64,000 nt of DNA from Candidatus Obscuribacterales bacterium (GTDB lineage Bacteria; Cyanobacteriota; Vampirovibrionia; Obscuribacterales; Obscuribacteraceae): the NCBI GenBank assembly GCA_019752635.1, contig JAIELX010000010.1:1-64000 (forward strand), written 5' to 3'. The translations under genes were made by a program, and so were the position numbers. This document shows, piece after piece, positions 36,327 through 45,841 of this stretch (the stretch's first letter is position 1; the number at the start of each line of letters is the position of its first letter). The notes beneath the pieces are model-generated. The model was not told the origin of the DNA, made no database searches, and saw nothing but the letters and a program-made list of their open reading frames with translations.

Positions 36327-37634
36327 TCAGTACTCGAAGCGTTTCCGCAGCTCCACGGGCAGGAGCGGGCATGCCGTCTCCGCCGTAGCGAACAGCTTCT
36401 TGCGTTGCGACGCGACAACGTCGTAGACGGCGTCGCGCACCACTCGCGGTACCGCGTAGCCGCTCCACGCGAGAATGCGCCAGGCCCCGCCCAGTCGCGA
36501 CATCAGGTAGAGCGCCGCGGTGGACTTCACCAGAAGTTCGCCGTCGCCGGTGAGCACGACAACGCTATCCGGCAGTTTGGTGTTGCGGTGGATTGGCGAG
36601 TTCTTCACGAACTCCCCGAAGGAATCGCTTTCCAGCGGCGCGTACTTGAACTTCGCGTCGCTGTCCTCCGAGAGCAGGAACTTGATTGCGTCGTGGCACA
36701 ACCCGCAACTGCCGTCGTAGAAAACGCGGTCCGGCTGAAGAGGAAAGGTTGTGAAGTCTGCCGAACCAACGCGCCGTCCCTTGATCCAGTTCGGATCGAA
36801 CGTGAACAGGTGCAGCATCACCATGCCGAGGCTCAGGTCGGCGAAGTTGACCAGGGTGATGATACCCAGGTGCATCGACAGACCGGCGAACCAGACCAGC
36901 GGTCGCGTGCGGCGGAACAGAGCCAATGGGGCGAACGCCAGCTCCAGTCCGAGCGCGTACCAGGTCCAGCCGTTGAGCAGCGGTTCCGGGAGCATCAGCG
37001 CCCAATCGCGCAGGAAGTTGGTGCGTGCCAGCGGATTGAGGAGCACCCGCTCCATGGCGTCGCCGCTGACCCACGACGGGCTTGCCAGCTTAGCCCAGCC
37101 GCTGTAGGTGTAGCCGAGCGCCATGAGAATCCATACCACCAGGAACAAGCTTTGCGGCATGCGCCAGGCATGGCCGGGGTCGTTGGCGGGACGCTTGCCG
37201 AGCGACCCCCATGGTCGAGACGGCAAGATGGCGTGCACCACCAACATCAGCCCGACGTATGGCAGCCCCGGGTTGCTGATGAACGGGTCGCGCCCGAACA
37301 GGCAGGCCCAGATGTACCACAGCAGGACCGCGGCGAGCCTGTCGCGCCATCCGAGGGCGAGCATCAGGCTCAGTCCCGTGGCCGCCACCAGCACACCGGT
37401 GACGAAACCGGGAGTGTCGCACAGGGCGAACATGTTGGGGAAGATGCCCAGGAGCGGGCTTGCGGAGCCATCGGCCAGCGCACCCTGGTTCGACCACAGT
37501 TCCGCGCCGTAGGGCACGAGCTGCAGGAAGTGGATGAACAGGTACGCGCCGAAGATGTAGCGGAACAGGCTGTACTGCCCGCCGGTCCAGCCATTCTGGT
37601 AGCTGGTCCAACCGTTAATGAGCTTCTTGATCAT
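36327..37634 (-). CDS. HTTM-domain membrane protein fused to a DCC thiol-disulfide domain
   Basis: 435 residues. The first ~300 form several membrane helices of the HTTM family (related to vitamin K-dependent gamma-carboxylase; GGQYSLFRYIFGAYLFIHF, YTYSGWAKLASPSW). The last ~130 form a DCC/DUF393 domain with VFYDGSCGLCHDAIKFL, whose CxxC at about 308-311 fits thioredoxin-like redox chemistry. Its start overlaps the stop of the preceding gene by 4 bases. Quinone-linked or membrane thiol oxidation is a reasonable guess; true reaction unknown. Confidence 0.85.
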   Translation of the reverse strand: MIKKLINGWTSYQNGWTGGQYSLFRYIFGAYLFIHFLQLVPYGAELWSNQGALADGSASPLLGIFPNMFALCDTPGFVTGVLVAATGLSLMLALGWRDRLAAVLLWYIWACLFGRDPFISNPGLPYVGLMLVVHAILPSRPWGSLGKRPANDPGHAWRMPQSLFLVVWILMALGYTYSGWAKLASPSWVSGDAMERVLLNPLARTNFLRDWALMLPEPLLNGWTWYALGLELAFAPLALFRRTRPLVWFAGLSMHLGIITLVNFADLSLGMVMLHLFTFDPNWIKGRRVGSADFTTFPLQPDRVFYDGSCGLCHDAIKFLLSEDSDAKFKYAPLESDSFGEFVKNSPIHRNTKLPDSVVVLTGDGELLVKSTAALYLMSRLGGAWRILAWSGYAVPRVVRDAVYDVVASQRKKLFATAETACPLLPVELRKRFEY

Positions 37635-38167
37635 CGTTTCACCTCCAGGACTCGCGGCCAGTCGCCATAGTCCGCGCCGGGGAACGGCTCGTAGCGAACG
37701 CGCACGTTGCCCTTGATGGTGGCGGGGTCGATGCCCAGCTCCCGAAGGAGAGGCGCATCGCCGCCCAAGGCGTAGTTGGCGATTTGCCAGAACATGGGAG
37801 CGGTCTTCGGATCGCTCACCAGCACCGGACCGTAGGAGAGAACAGCGCCGTAAACGTTACGGCGCTGGTAGGGACCCTTCACTTTGCCGTAAAGCTCAGG
37901 GGTGATCTCGATGCTCTGCGCCACGCCGTTCACATCGGTGTACTCGATGAAGAACTTGGTGGAGTAGGTCTCCAGCCCTTTGTGGGCGGTGAAGACTTTC
38001 GGCATCGGCGAGATTTGCGTGACCGCGGCCAGAGCCTTCAGCGCGGTTATGCCGAGCAGGTCTCCCGCCATCTGGGCAAGCCCGACGATCAGGAGCAGGA
38101 CTGCTGCGATCTGATACCGCCGCCGGTACTTGTCCGTTCCGGCGGCAGGTGTGTTCGTAGTGTTCAC
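37631..38167 (-). CDS. Partner protein of the HTTM-DCC gene, single-pass membrane
   Basis: 178 residues: a polar start, one helix at about 20-45, then an outside domain with beta-strand character (TKFFIEYTDVNGVAQSIEI) ending VRVRYEPFP. Overlaps the HTTM-DCC start by 4 bases (ATGA), so the two are translationally coupled and probably form a complex. Not otherwise recognised. Confidence 0.75.
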   Translation of the reverse strand: MNTTNTPAAGTDKYRRRYQIAAVLLLIVGLAQMAGDLLGITALKALAAVTQISPMPKVFTAHKGLETYSTKFFIEYTDVNGVAQSIEITPELYGKVKGPYQRRNVYGAVLSYGPVLVSDPKTAPMFWQIANYALGGDAPLLRELGIDPATIKGNVRVRYEPFPGADYGDWPRVLEVKR

Positions 38168-38177
38168 TGAGACCTCC

Positions 38178-39092
38178 TTAGGACTTCGGCTTGGGAGCCG
38201 GCTTCGGGTCGTCTGCGTGCACGTCCTGGAACAGGAGCATCGCCCACAGTTTGTGTTCGTGGGTCGGGAACCCGCACTTGAACTTGTAGTCCTTAGGCGG
38301 ATTGAAGTAGGTGCTGCGGAAGTACTTGCAGAACTTGTTTTTCCGCCAGCTCGCGGGCAGCAGCATCAGCGGCAGGCCGATCAGCCCCGCGGTCATGTCC
38401 CACAGCGGAATGTCGCTGTAGTTCTTCGAGTGCAGGTCGGTTTCGTGGTGGACGCAGTGCGCCTCCGGCCGCTGGATGAACGGCCCGATCCACGTTGGCG
38501 TCGGCACGTTCCAGTGGTAGAAGAACTCACCGAGACCGGCCAGCAGAATCGCCCAGGTGGACGATGTGATGTCCAGTCCGAGGAACAGGTACAGCAGCGC
38601 GCTGACGATGATGCCGTTCGAGGCAATCTCCAGCGGGTGCTTGTAGAAGCTGGTCTCGACGCGGATGATCTGCGGGCTGTGGTGCAACTGGTGGACGAAC
38701 TTCCAGAGGAAGTCCGACTCATGACGCCAGCGGTGCCACCAGTAGTAAACGTAGGTGATCGACAGGTAGCCGACCGCCGCGCCGATCAGGTTCGACACGA
38801 GCGAGCCGTACTCGCCGAAGTTGGCCGTCGTCCAGCCGCTCCAGAGCGACGAAACGTGCCAGAGGGCGTTCTCCTTCATCCAGCCTTCCCAGGCCCAGCC
38901 GGCGACCCAGATGATGCCTGCCTGGAAGAGGTTCACGAGAATCACTCGCGGCCACCAGCCGCGCACTTCCGGCCAGTGACGGCCGGCGTGAATGCGCTCG
39001 ATGATCATCATCAGCGCTGCCACACCGATCAAGACGGTGGGCACGGTGAAGTTTGTGAGCAGATAGTTCAAGGCTTCCATTGCTTGATACAT
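38178..39092 (-). CDS. Fatty-acid hydroxylase / sterol desaturase family protein
   Basis: Membrane di-iron oxygenase family. The histidine boxes are HRWRH, HQLHH and HCVHH, in the right order with membrane helices between them. Start placed at the ATG at 39092, preceded by AAAGGGAG; the frame is open 30 codons further. The substrate (lipid, sterol-like or carotenoid) is unknown. Ten bases from the HTTM partner gene, so desaturase, partner and HTTM-DCC form one operon. Confidence 0.88.
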   Translation of the reverse strand: MYQAMEALNYLLTNFTVPTVLIGVAALMMIIERIHAGRHWPEVRGWWPRVILVNLFQAGIIWVAGWAWEGWMKENALWHVSSLWSGWTTANFGEYGSLVSNLIGAAVGYLSITYVYYWWHRWRHESDFLWKFVHQLHHSPQIIRVETSFYKHPLEIASNGIIVSALLYLFLGLDITSSTWAILLAGLGEFFYHWNVPTPTWIGPFIQRPEAHCVHHETDLHSKNYSDIPLWDMTAGLIGLPLMLLPASWRKNKFCKYFRSTYFNPPKDYKFKCGFPTHEHKLWAMLLFQDVHADDPKPAPKPKS

Positions 39093-39836
39093 CTCCCTTT
39101 CTTCAGTGCAAAGTGGAGGAACGTTGTGCATGAGGAATGCACCGCGCGTTCTGTTCTGTTGGTCCAACCGTGGCATAGCCACGTCCTCGACGCGTTTTCA
39201 GGCGTACAGCCATTGAACACGTTCAGGTTTTTCCGTGTTCCCCGTATAGCGCAAGCCCGGGCGAAAACTGCACGGTGGAGTTCAGTCTCGAACAGCTGAT
39301 GTTCTGTTGCGAGGCTCAGAAGTGTCGGGTGGCGTGCGGCTTGGTGCTATTGCGCGGCTGTACGGAGAAGTGTAGGGGACACCGTATCCTAGGCCGGTGG
39401 GTGGCCAATAACCCGGGTTGTGAAGCGAATATGTATCTAATAGCTGCCGTGATCTTGCGAGCCTGCGCTACTTAGTATCGTCTCCGGAGGGTGCCCCGAA
39501 CGCCCCTGGCTCTGCTGCAAGCGTCTTGGCTGATGAGCAGGGTATCATTAATGCGTCGTTTGGCGTTAACACCTAAGCCGCAACTAACCTGAACAAGTTA
39601 AAGATCGATTGCGAACCATCTGCGAGAAAGACTAGGTTGGTGTACCAGTCATTTTCCAGATTATTGCCGGACATTTCCTCGCGCATAATACAAACAAAAC
39701 ACGCCGAGTCTCATCATCGTAAACGCATTTCGATTGCGGAGCTGAGGACCACTGTTATCTGGCGTGACGTTCGAGAAGTTCCGCAAGTGCTGGAATGGCT
39801 ACCAACCCAACAAGAACTCCATTTTGGAGAGCAATA
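39093..39836. other. Intergenic stretch, 744 bases
   Basis: Divergent spacer between the desaturase operon and the next gene. No gene, RNA fold or repeat recognised; several short frames lack ribosome sites. Confidence 0.4.
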
Positions 39837-40370
39837 ATGTTCTACGGTTTCGGACTGCCTCGTAAGGACGACGCGGTGTTCAAAGTATCCGGCGATATCG
39901 AGCAGGTTCGCCTGACCGACTATGTCATGCGGCAGCTGTTCTCCGGAGCGGTGCAAAGCACTTTCCGTGACGGTGTTCATTACTATTTCGCAGAAGCTCT
40001 GGAGAGCTTCACGAAAAAGTTCGCTTCATTCGTGGGCTGGTGCAAAAAGTATCTGATACTACGCCTGGTGGCGTGGGTGCTAATGCCGCTTCTTATCGTG
40101 GTGGCGAAGTGCTCGATCAAGGTGTCGAACAACGACTTCAACAAGCGTCGATTCGTGAAGGATGCCGACGGCAACTTCACGCTCATGACTATGAATCCGA
40201 GTCATGAGCATGCGGCGAGGTCAGTCTTGAAGCAGCTCAACGTCAAGATCGTTTCGGAGACCTTTCCTTCATGGGTGCGGCACTTCCCTAAACCGGAACG
40301 GAACGGGTCATTTACGTTCCAGTTCCAGGTGGCGGGTCGTCCGTCGATTACGTTAGACCTGCAGGCATAA
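39837..40370 (+). CDS. Membrane-associated protein of unknown function
   Basis: Start at the ATG at 39837 (ribosome site GGAGAG). 177 residues with one clear hydrophobic segment at about 77-98 (LILRLVAWVLMPLLIVVAK) and polar domains on each side; the C-terminal half looks beta-rich. Not recognised. Confidence 0.6.
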   Translation: MFYGFGLPRKDDAVFKVSGDIEQVRLTDYVMRQLFSGAVQSTFRDGVHYYFAEALESFTKKFASFVGWCKKYLILRLVAWVLMPLLIVVAKCSIKVSNNDFNKRRFVKDADGNFTLMTMNPSHEHAARSVLKQLNVKIVSETFPSWVRHFPKPERNGSFTFQFQVAGRPSITLDLQA

Positions 40371-40549
40371 CGAGATGTCGGCAGGCGGCCGCAGTGCGGT
40401 GAGCCCCGGTTCGTCCCCGGAAGCGGTACTAAACAGGACGCAAAGTCCGCAGAGGCATGCAATGCTATGACTCTGCGTGATTTTGCTTTGCTCGCAATGT
40501 ACTAGACGAGATAGGAGAGTGGCGGCAAGTGAAATGGTTGGCGGTAAAG

Positions 40550-40586
40550 AAGTGCTGAGAGCGGGGTTCGCCCGCTCTCAGCACTT
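40550..40586. terminator. Bidirectional terminator
   Basis: AAGTGCTGAGAGCGGG / CCCGCTCTCAGCACTT, 16-bp perfect stem with a 5-base loop, between convergent genes. Confidence 0.75.
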
Positions 40587-40617
40587 GCTTTAGATGTGCG
40601 CGAATGTCGAGCAAGAA

Positions 40618-41817
40618 CTAGTCGTACTTGTCTGCGTCCGGGTCCGCGTGGTTGTCTTTGTCGTTCGCCTTCGTCCCGACTTCAACGCCAGGCGCGCGCG
40701 CCAAGAGCGAGGCTCCGATGGAGCTGGTGATGATCGACAACAGTGCTGCGCCAATGAGCGCCGCACCCTGACCGGCAGTGAGCAGACCGTTGCTTAGCCC
40801 GAGCGACACAAGCGCAGCCGGAAGTCCCATCTGTGCGCTAGCCGCCATTCCAGAGGCTGCCGGCAGACGAACGATCTTGGCGATGATTACGTGGACAAGC
40901 AGCGTCGCTGCACTGACGACCAGCATCAAGCCGATGTTGCTCCACGAGTAAAACATGTCCCAGATGTCCAGCTTGGCACCGAGGCAGACAAAGAACAGCG
41001 GGATGAACAACCCCTCACCAACGCCGATGAGTTGCTTGTTGAACCGCTTCGGCATTCCGATCAGAGCGACCACCGCTCCGGCAGCAAAGCCGGCGATGAG
41101 AACGCTACCTCCGAAACTGGTGGCAAGCCATGCAAGTCCGAAGAGAATTGCCAGCGACAGTCGCAAATCCAACGCCCATCCGCGCTGCTTCGAGAGTTCG
41201 CGATAGTGTTCTCCGGCGTCGGACAAGCGGAAGAATTTGAGACCGATGAGGCAGCCCACCGCAACTGCGGTCACGATTAAGGCGCCGATCGCGATCTGAA
41301 CGCTGCTAGCACCGGTTTGCATGATCAGGGGCAGAATCATCATGCTTACGATGTCCGCGATGGCGATCCAGGTCGTCGTCAAAACGATTAGCCGTCCGGT
41401 GAGCTTGCGCTCGTGCAGCATCGGCATCACTGTGCTGGTTGAACTGCAAACACAAAGCAGCAGAAAGAGACCGAGGTTGTGGATGCTGCTATATGTTGAG
41501 AGTAACCAGGCAATCGGCAAGGCCACGACGAATGACATCGCTGTCGCGAAGAAGCCGGTTCGAAGCGCCTTGCGCAACTCGGGATCACGCAGTGGCAGCT
41601 TGGTACCAACGACGAACAGAAGCATGGCGAAGCCCATCGATGACATGAACGCCAGCGTCGGTTCGTAGGGATTGAGTAGCTCGAAGCCGCTGGCACCAAT
41701 GATGATGCCCGCGAGGATTTCGCCGACGACTTTCGGGATGGAAACGTGACGGCTTCCCGACAGCAATGGGCCGACCAGTCCGGCGACCGCAATCAAAAAC
41801 AGGAGACCAAAGGTCAT
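40618..41817 (-). CDS. CPA2-family cation/proton antiporter
   Basis: 399 residues and about twelve helices, of the KefB/Na+:H+ exchanger 2 family (PKVVGEILAGIIIGAS; GFAMLLFVVGTKL; FVCLGAKLD). It exchanges K+ or Na+ for H+ across the inner membrane. There is no TrkA-N nucleotide-binding domain; the C-terminus ends in an Asp/Lys-rich tail. Ribosome site GGAAGGGAGAGCC precedes ATG. Confidence 0.92.
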   Translation of the reverse strand: MTFGLLFLIAVAGLVGPLLSGSRHVSIPKVVGEILAGIIIGASGFELLNPYEPTLAFMSSMGFAMLLFVVGTKLPLRDPELRKALRTGFFATAMSFVVALPIAWLLSTYSSIHNLGLFLLLCVCSSTSTVMPMLHERKLTGRLIVLTTTWIAIADIVSMMILPLIMQTGASSVQIAIGALIVTAVAVGCLIGLKFFRLSDAGEHYRELSKQRGWALDLRLSLAILFGLAWLATSFGGSVLIAGFAAGAVVALIGMPKRFNKQLIGVGEGLFIPLFFVCLGAKLDIWDMFYSWSNIGLMLVVSAATLLVHVIIAKIVRLPAASGMAASAQMGLPAALVSLGLSNGLLTAGQGAALIGAALLSIITSSIGASLLARAPGVEVGTKANDKDNHADPDADKYD

Positions 41818-42449
41818 GGCTCTCCCTTCCTTTCATTAAACGCGCGCCGGCACTGGTCAAGACCTCAGTGTGGATCGCTCGGGCTGGCGGTGATGCTGAC
41901 CTATACTCTTGGTCAGGCAAACGCGCCGGGATTGGTGAATTGCGCAGTCAGGTTGAACCTCTGCGACTGCGATATAGCTGCTAACCCCAAAAGGGTTCGG
42001 TGAGGCTTAGGGTATAGAACCTAGAAGGTTGGATGAGCAGCAAGTAGTCCTGAAGATGGAATGAAAAATGGACTTTCAACCTAGCAGCGATTGCCGCTAC
42101 CTGTACGCGCTAGAGCTTCAGAATCCCTAATCAAACGACTGGCGCTGCACGCGTTTATGCGCCGGTAGTTCGACGGGGAGCACTTCTTGCTGAAAGTTCG
42201 ATCGTTAAGCACCGCTCACAACACCACCCTTTAGAAGCTGTCACACCTCGCGAGGCTTGCTCAGCAGGGTGTGTGACCACTTTCACGTCCGTGAATGTTA
42301 CAGGCGGCTCATCTAATTTGTTAACCGTATCTGATACCACGTTGGTAAGGCCTACGAGGCGAAGTAGTAGGGTAAGCGTGAAGAAAGGGGGCGCGGAAGG
42401 CGCCACGACCCCTCTCTCGAACACCGCGTCCGTGCGTAATTTCAGCACA
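41818..42449. other. Intergenic stretch, 632 bases
   Basis: Between two leftward genes. A hairpin-like GTCACACC / GGGTGTGTGAC pair lies at 42240-42278 and a GC hairpin past the lipoprotein stop at about 42386-42412 (GGCGC/GCGCC inside GGGG/CCCC) followed by a TTTCTTC run. No gene recognised. Confidence 0.45.
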
Positions 42450-43433
42450 TTAGTCGCGTAGTACGTCGTCCAGTTCCTGCTCTTGCACTTCCGCCCGCAG
42501 TCCGCCGTTGTTCTGCGTTTTGTAGGCAAGATTCTTTAGCTCGACGATGCGCCGAAACTGCTTGTCCTTCAGCTTAGACCGGAAGTTCGTATCGTCTTCA
42601 CGCTCCGGGCGCGCGGAGGACTTGACTGTGCCGTCATCGGCCAGCTCGTCCACGTTTGTGATTCCGCTGTCCCAACCGCTGTACGGACCGTCGTTCAATG
42701 CGGCGCGTCGGCGGACTTTGCCCGCGCTGTCGAACACTTCGCCGACGTAGTCGACGACATCACCGTAGCGCGCGGTGGCGGGATCTTTCAGCTTTTCGCG
42801 GTAAAGCAGCTTGCCGTCCGCCTCGTAGATTTCAACGCGCTGACGCAGGTTGCCGACTTCGGCCTCGAGCTGCAGGGTATTGCCGTCCTCGTGGAACATG
42901 CGGAATACCAGACCCTTGCCCTGGTCGACGACCTTCTCCCAGTAGAGGGTGCCGTCTTCGCGGAACTGGCGCAGGCGGTAGTTGCCGTCCATCCCGTTGT
43001 CTGCCCACTTCATGTGCCGCACCGTGATGCCCTTGGCGTTCAACTGTGTCCATTCGAGGCACCGCTGCCCGGACGCGTCTGGCGCGCCTTCGACCTTTCC
43101 CCCACCTTCGATGGTGCGGCTAACCTTGAGCAACTTGCCCTGCTGGTTGTAGCTGCGCACGCCGATGGTCTTGTCGGCGTAGTAAATCTCCAGCTCGCGC
43201 AAGACGCCCAGGCTGTCGCGCGTTTCACGGCGAAGGACCTCGCCGGTCTTTTCGTCGCGCAGGAACGTCTTTGTCGTCAGCACGTCCGGCGCGTTGGCGG
43301 GAGCGACCGCCGCAGGCGGCTGAGTCACCACGGACGGAACCGGCTCGGGGTCTGGTGTGCAGATCGAAACGACGGTGTAACCGATGAGCAGCAGGCAGTA
43401 TGCGGCGCAGAAGATTTTGATAAACCTTACGAT
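42450..43433 (-). CDS. Lipoprotein with MORN/YwqK-like repeats, likely non-AUG start
   Basis: The only standard start near the repeat domain is GTG at 43331, which leaves out any signal peptide. Reading the same open frame upstream gives a lipoprotein signal: basic-hydrophobic IVRFIKIFCAAYCLLLIGYT and lipobox VVSIC, then TPDPEPVPS. This begins at an ATC codon at 43433, 7 bases after a TTGGAG ribosome site. Hence initiation at ATC, or a point mutation of ATG, is likely. The rest is short repeats (FREDGTLYWEKV, YEADGKLLYREKL) like the paralogues at 18142 and 31928. Confidence 0.7.
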   Translation of the reverse strand: MVRFIKIFCAAYCLLLIGYTVVSICTPDPEPVPSVVTQPPAAVAPANAPDVLTTKTFLRDEKTGEVLRRETRDSLGVLRELEIYYADKTIGVRSYNQQGKLLKVSRTIEGGGKVEGAPDASGQRCLEWTQLNAKGITVRHMKWADNGMDGNYRLRQFREDGTLYWEKVVDQGKGLVFRMFHEDGNTLQLEAEVGNLRQRVEIYEADGKLLYREKLKDPATARYGDVVDYVGEVFDSAGKVRRRAALNDGPYSGWDSGITNVDELADDGTVKSSARPEREDDTNFRSKLKDKQFRRIVELKNLAYKTQNNGGLRAEVQEQELDDVLRD

Positions 43434-43575
43434 GGGTGAACTCCAAGAGGGGCTAATCGGGATAGTGGCACCACTTCTGGTGCCGACAGAAGGCGGTGCA
43501 GGCGTCGCGGCCCCTCTTGCGCGCGTCCTGTACCGCCCCTCAGTTGTGTGAAGGCGACGCTAAGTCGCAGTCACA

Positions 43576-44466
43576 CTAGTCGGCCGGCGTCAACCGGACG
43601 GCACCGGTATCGGTGACGCCCGTGCGCTCAGCCTTGATGCGCTTTGCCATGCGGGTGACCGCCGCGCGAATCAGGGCACCGAGGTCGTCGGTCTTGCCGT
43701 ACTTCGGCGAGTGCATGCTGGCCACGCGGTCCGTGCTGAGGAACTCGACCAGTGCGCGCTGTGCCGACGCTTCCTGTCCCGGGTTGAACACGCCGAAGGA
43801 CACGCCTCCGCGTGCCTTCACCAGCGAGAAGCTCGGGATGTCAGTGAGCCCGTCTCCCACGTAAATCATGTTCTTGAACGGCACTCGCCGCTCATTCTCT
43901 GGCTGGTCCGTGTTCACGGCGTACGGGTTCATGTTGTTTGGACTGATGCCCTTGTTGATCTCGAAGATGTAGCGCGTCTTCTCTGTGAAGGTGACGCACC
44001 GCATCAGATCGCAGATCAACCCGGTGGTCGGGTCTTGCTCGAACTCGCAGCCGTAGACTGCGTTGCAGGTTGCCTTCAGGGACGGAATGTTTTCCACCAC
44101 CAGCTTCATGCCGCCGGAGATGACGTAGAATTCCACCGTGATCTCGGGGTAGATCTCGGCGGCGATGGACTGCAGGTCGGCGCGGAGGGTGGCCACGCCA
44201 GGGTAGAGCGAGTCCTCGAGGCTGGCACCGAAGTCGCGCAGCACCTGGTTGGTAACTTCGCCGAGCGGCTTGCCCTTGCCGACGTTGGCAATGAGGCGCT
44301 TAAGGTAGGCGAGTGAGGGGTCCCAGCCGCGGGCCAGGAGTTCCTTCACTTCGGTGCCCCAGAATTTGGCTGTGTCGATGCCTCGGTGGGAGAGGAACTT
44401 GGTGGTTGTGTCCCCGGCGACTGTATCGTCGCAATCGGTAACCAACGCAATGATGGGCTTCGTCAT
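43576..44466 (-). CDS. HAD-superfamily phosphatase (PSPase-like)
   Basis: 296 residues. Motif I VTDCDDTVAG contains DxDxT (nucleophile Asp), motif II YVISGG, and motif IV YVGDGLTDIPSF; a cap domain lies after motif I. This is the phosphoserine phosphatase-like HAD layout, but the C-terminal 60 residues are extra and basic. Substrate unknown. ATG just downstream of GGAGACTACG. Confidence 0.8.
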   Translation of the reverse strand: MTKPIIALVTDCDDTVAGDTTTKFLSHRGIDTAKFWGTEVKELLARGWDPSLAYLKRLIANVGKGKPLGEVTNQVLRDFGASLEDSLYPGVATLRADLQSIAAEIYPEITVEFYVISGGMKLVVENIPSLKATCNAVYGCEFEQDPTTGLICDLMRCVTFTEKTRYIFEINKGISPNNMNPYAVNTDQPENERRVPFKNMIYVGDGLTDIPSFSLVKARGGVSFGVFNPGQEASAQRALVEFLSTDRVASMHSPKYGKTDDLGALIRAAVTRMAKRIKAERTGVTDTGAVRLTPAD

Positions 44467-45128
44467 CGTAGTCTCCAGTCATGGAAGCGAAGGTCGGCAA
44501 CGTCAAACGAAACAGCAGGTCGCCATGCAAGACAGGTGTCTTTGGGAAGCGATCCGCAAGAGTGAGTGACAGTGCCGGGAAATACCTTCTAGTTTTTAGA
44601 TCAAAAGAGAAACAGATAACCGACCCTAGCAAAAAAGAGATCAGGATCCCTACGTGCCGGCAGGGGCTATGCCCGGGTCGCATTAGTAGTCCCCGCAGTC
44701 CGGCGACTGATGAGCCGGCTCTCAGATTTTTGCAGGGGCTGATGACGCGTCCAGCGCCTAACCGTTGGCACGTCTGCAATAGCGCGCACCGCAAAAGTAC
44801 TTGCTATCACCAATCCTATGACAACTTGCGCAAGCATGAACAGATTCCAACCTTCAACGCCCGTTATCCTTATTGGATCAGGGGCTCAGAAGAACATACG
44901 TTGGGTTGTCAATCGATCGTTTCCAACTCAATCAGAGCTCTTCCCCCCGCAAAACTCATGCCAATTAGGGTTCAAGCATCGTAGCGCAAGCTATGTGCAA
45001 TGAGTATGCGATCCGATTGCCACCGTTTCTCTAGTCCGGTCGGATGTTCCGACCGGTGACCATTGAGCTGCCTACGGCTCTGACACCCTCGTCGTCGGCA
45101 ACGCTGACGGCCATCAAGGAGCACCAGA
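44467..45128. other. Intergenic stretch, 662 bases
   Basis: Divergent spacer with lower GC than its flanks. Contains a 9-bp hairpin CCGGTCGGA / TCCGACCGG at 45036-45056. No gene recognised. Confidence 0.4.
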
Positions 45129-45569
45129 ATGTCAACCGCCACCGCTTCGCCCAAGACCCGCGTTCATGACCGTGACACCCTTCACCAAAAGTGGCACGGC
45201 GTCTATGAGCAACTCCTGGCCGAAAGCGAAGCCGCGGCCAAGCGTCGCGATTCGAAGAACCCGTCGAACTTCCAGATTCGGCGTTTCGCGCTGTGCGTGA
45301 AGAAGCTGTTGGAGGCCGCCAGTCGCATGCCGATGTTGGCCCACCGGCTCTGCGACGACCCGGACACCTTCGCCTACTACGAGCAAGGCCTCGAGCGCAT
45401 TCGTCGCAGTCTCGGGCACGTCAGCCTGGACCGCTTGGTCAGCGACCGGGTCTACGCCAAACAGAAGAATGCCCAACTGCGTCGCGTGAAAAAGTCCATT
45501 ACCGACTTCGGTCCGCAAATCTGCCAGACCGGTGACGATTTGCAGTGGATCGATACCATTTACGGCTAA
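45129..45569 (+). CDS. Helical basic protein of unknown function
   Basis: 146 residues, soluble, rich in Arg, Lys and Leu, all-helical by appearance, with no signal. Ribosome site AAGGAG 8 bases before ATG. It is the last gene of the GC-rich block. Not recognised. Confidence 0.6.
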   Translation: MSTATASPKTRVHDRDTLHQKWHGVYEQLLAESEAAAKRRDSKNPSNFQIRRFALCVKKLLEAASRMPMLAHRLCDDPDTFAYYEQGLERIRRSLGHVSLDRLVSDRVYAKQKNAQLRRVKKSITDFGPQICQTGDDLQWIDTIYG

Positions 45570-45785
45570 GCCATCACGCGATAGTCGTTTGCAATCGTGA
45601 GTGACTTCGGGCGCTCGCACAGCTACAACCGGCTTGTGCAGCGCCCGCTCGCTCTCGCGGTGCCTCGCGGCGAGTGGTCGAGCGGCCAAGCGCCCTCATC
45701 CACTCGTCTTTTCGTTCGCCCTCGCCTACTAGGTGTGATCGTAAGGGTGCTGCGAAGTTTCAAACTATGTTGCCTCGCTTCAAGC

Positions 45786-45812
45786 AAAATAACCCGGGCG
45801 GCGGGTTATTTT
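45786..45812. terminator. Bidirectional rho-independent terminator
   Basis: AAAATAACCCG / CGGGTTATTTT, 11-bp perfect stem, 5-base loop. The T-runs at both outer ends fit termination in both directions, between the convergent genes ending at 45569 and 45842. It also marks where GC content drops. Confidence 0.75.
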
Positions 45813-45841
45813 GGGCGGGACCAGGTAGAACTGCGGATTTG

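Noticed and set aside
36297..37670. Long plus-strand frame opposite the HTTM-DCC gene
   Set aside because: Antisense shadow; the minus strand has recognised domains and overlapping operon starts.
45665..45710. tRNA-Ser/Leu-like D-arm string (GAGTGGTCGAGCGGCC)
   Set aside because: No cloverleaf, T-arm or acceptor stem could be drawn around it.
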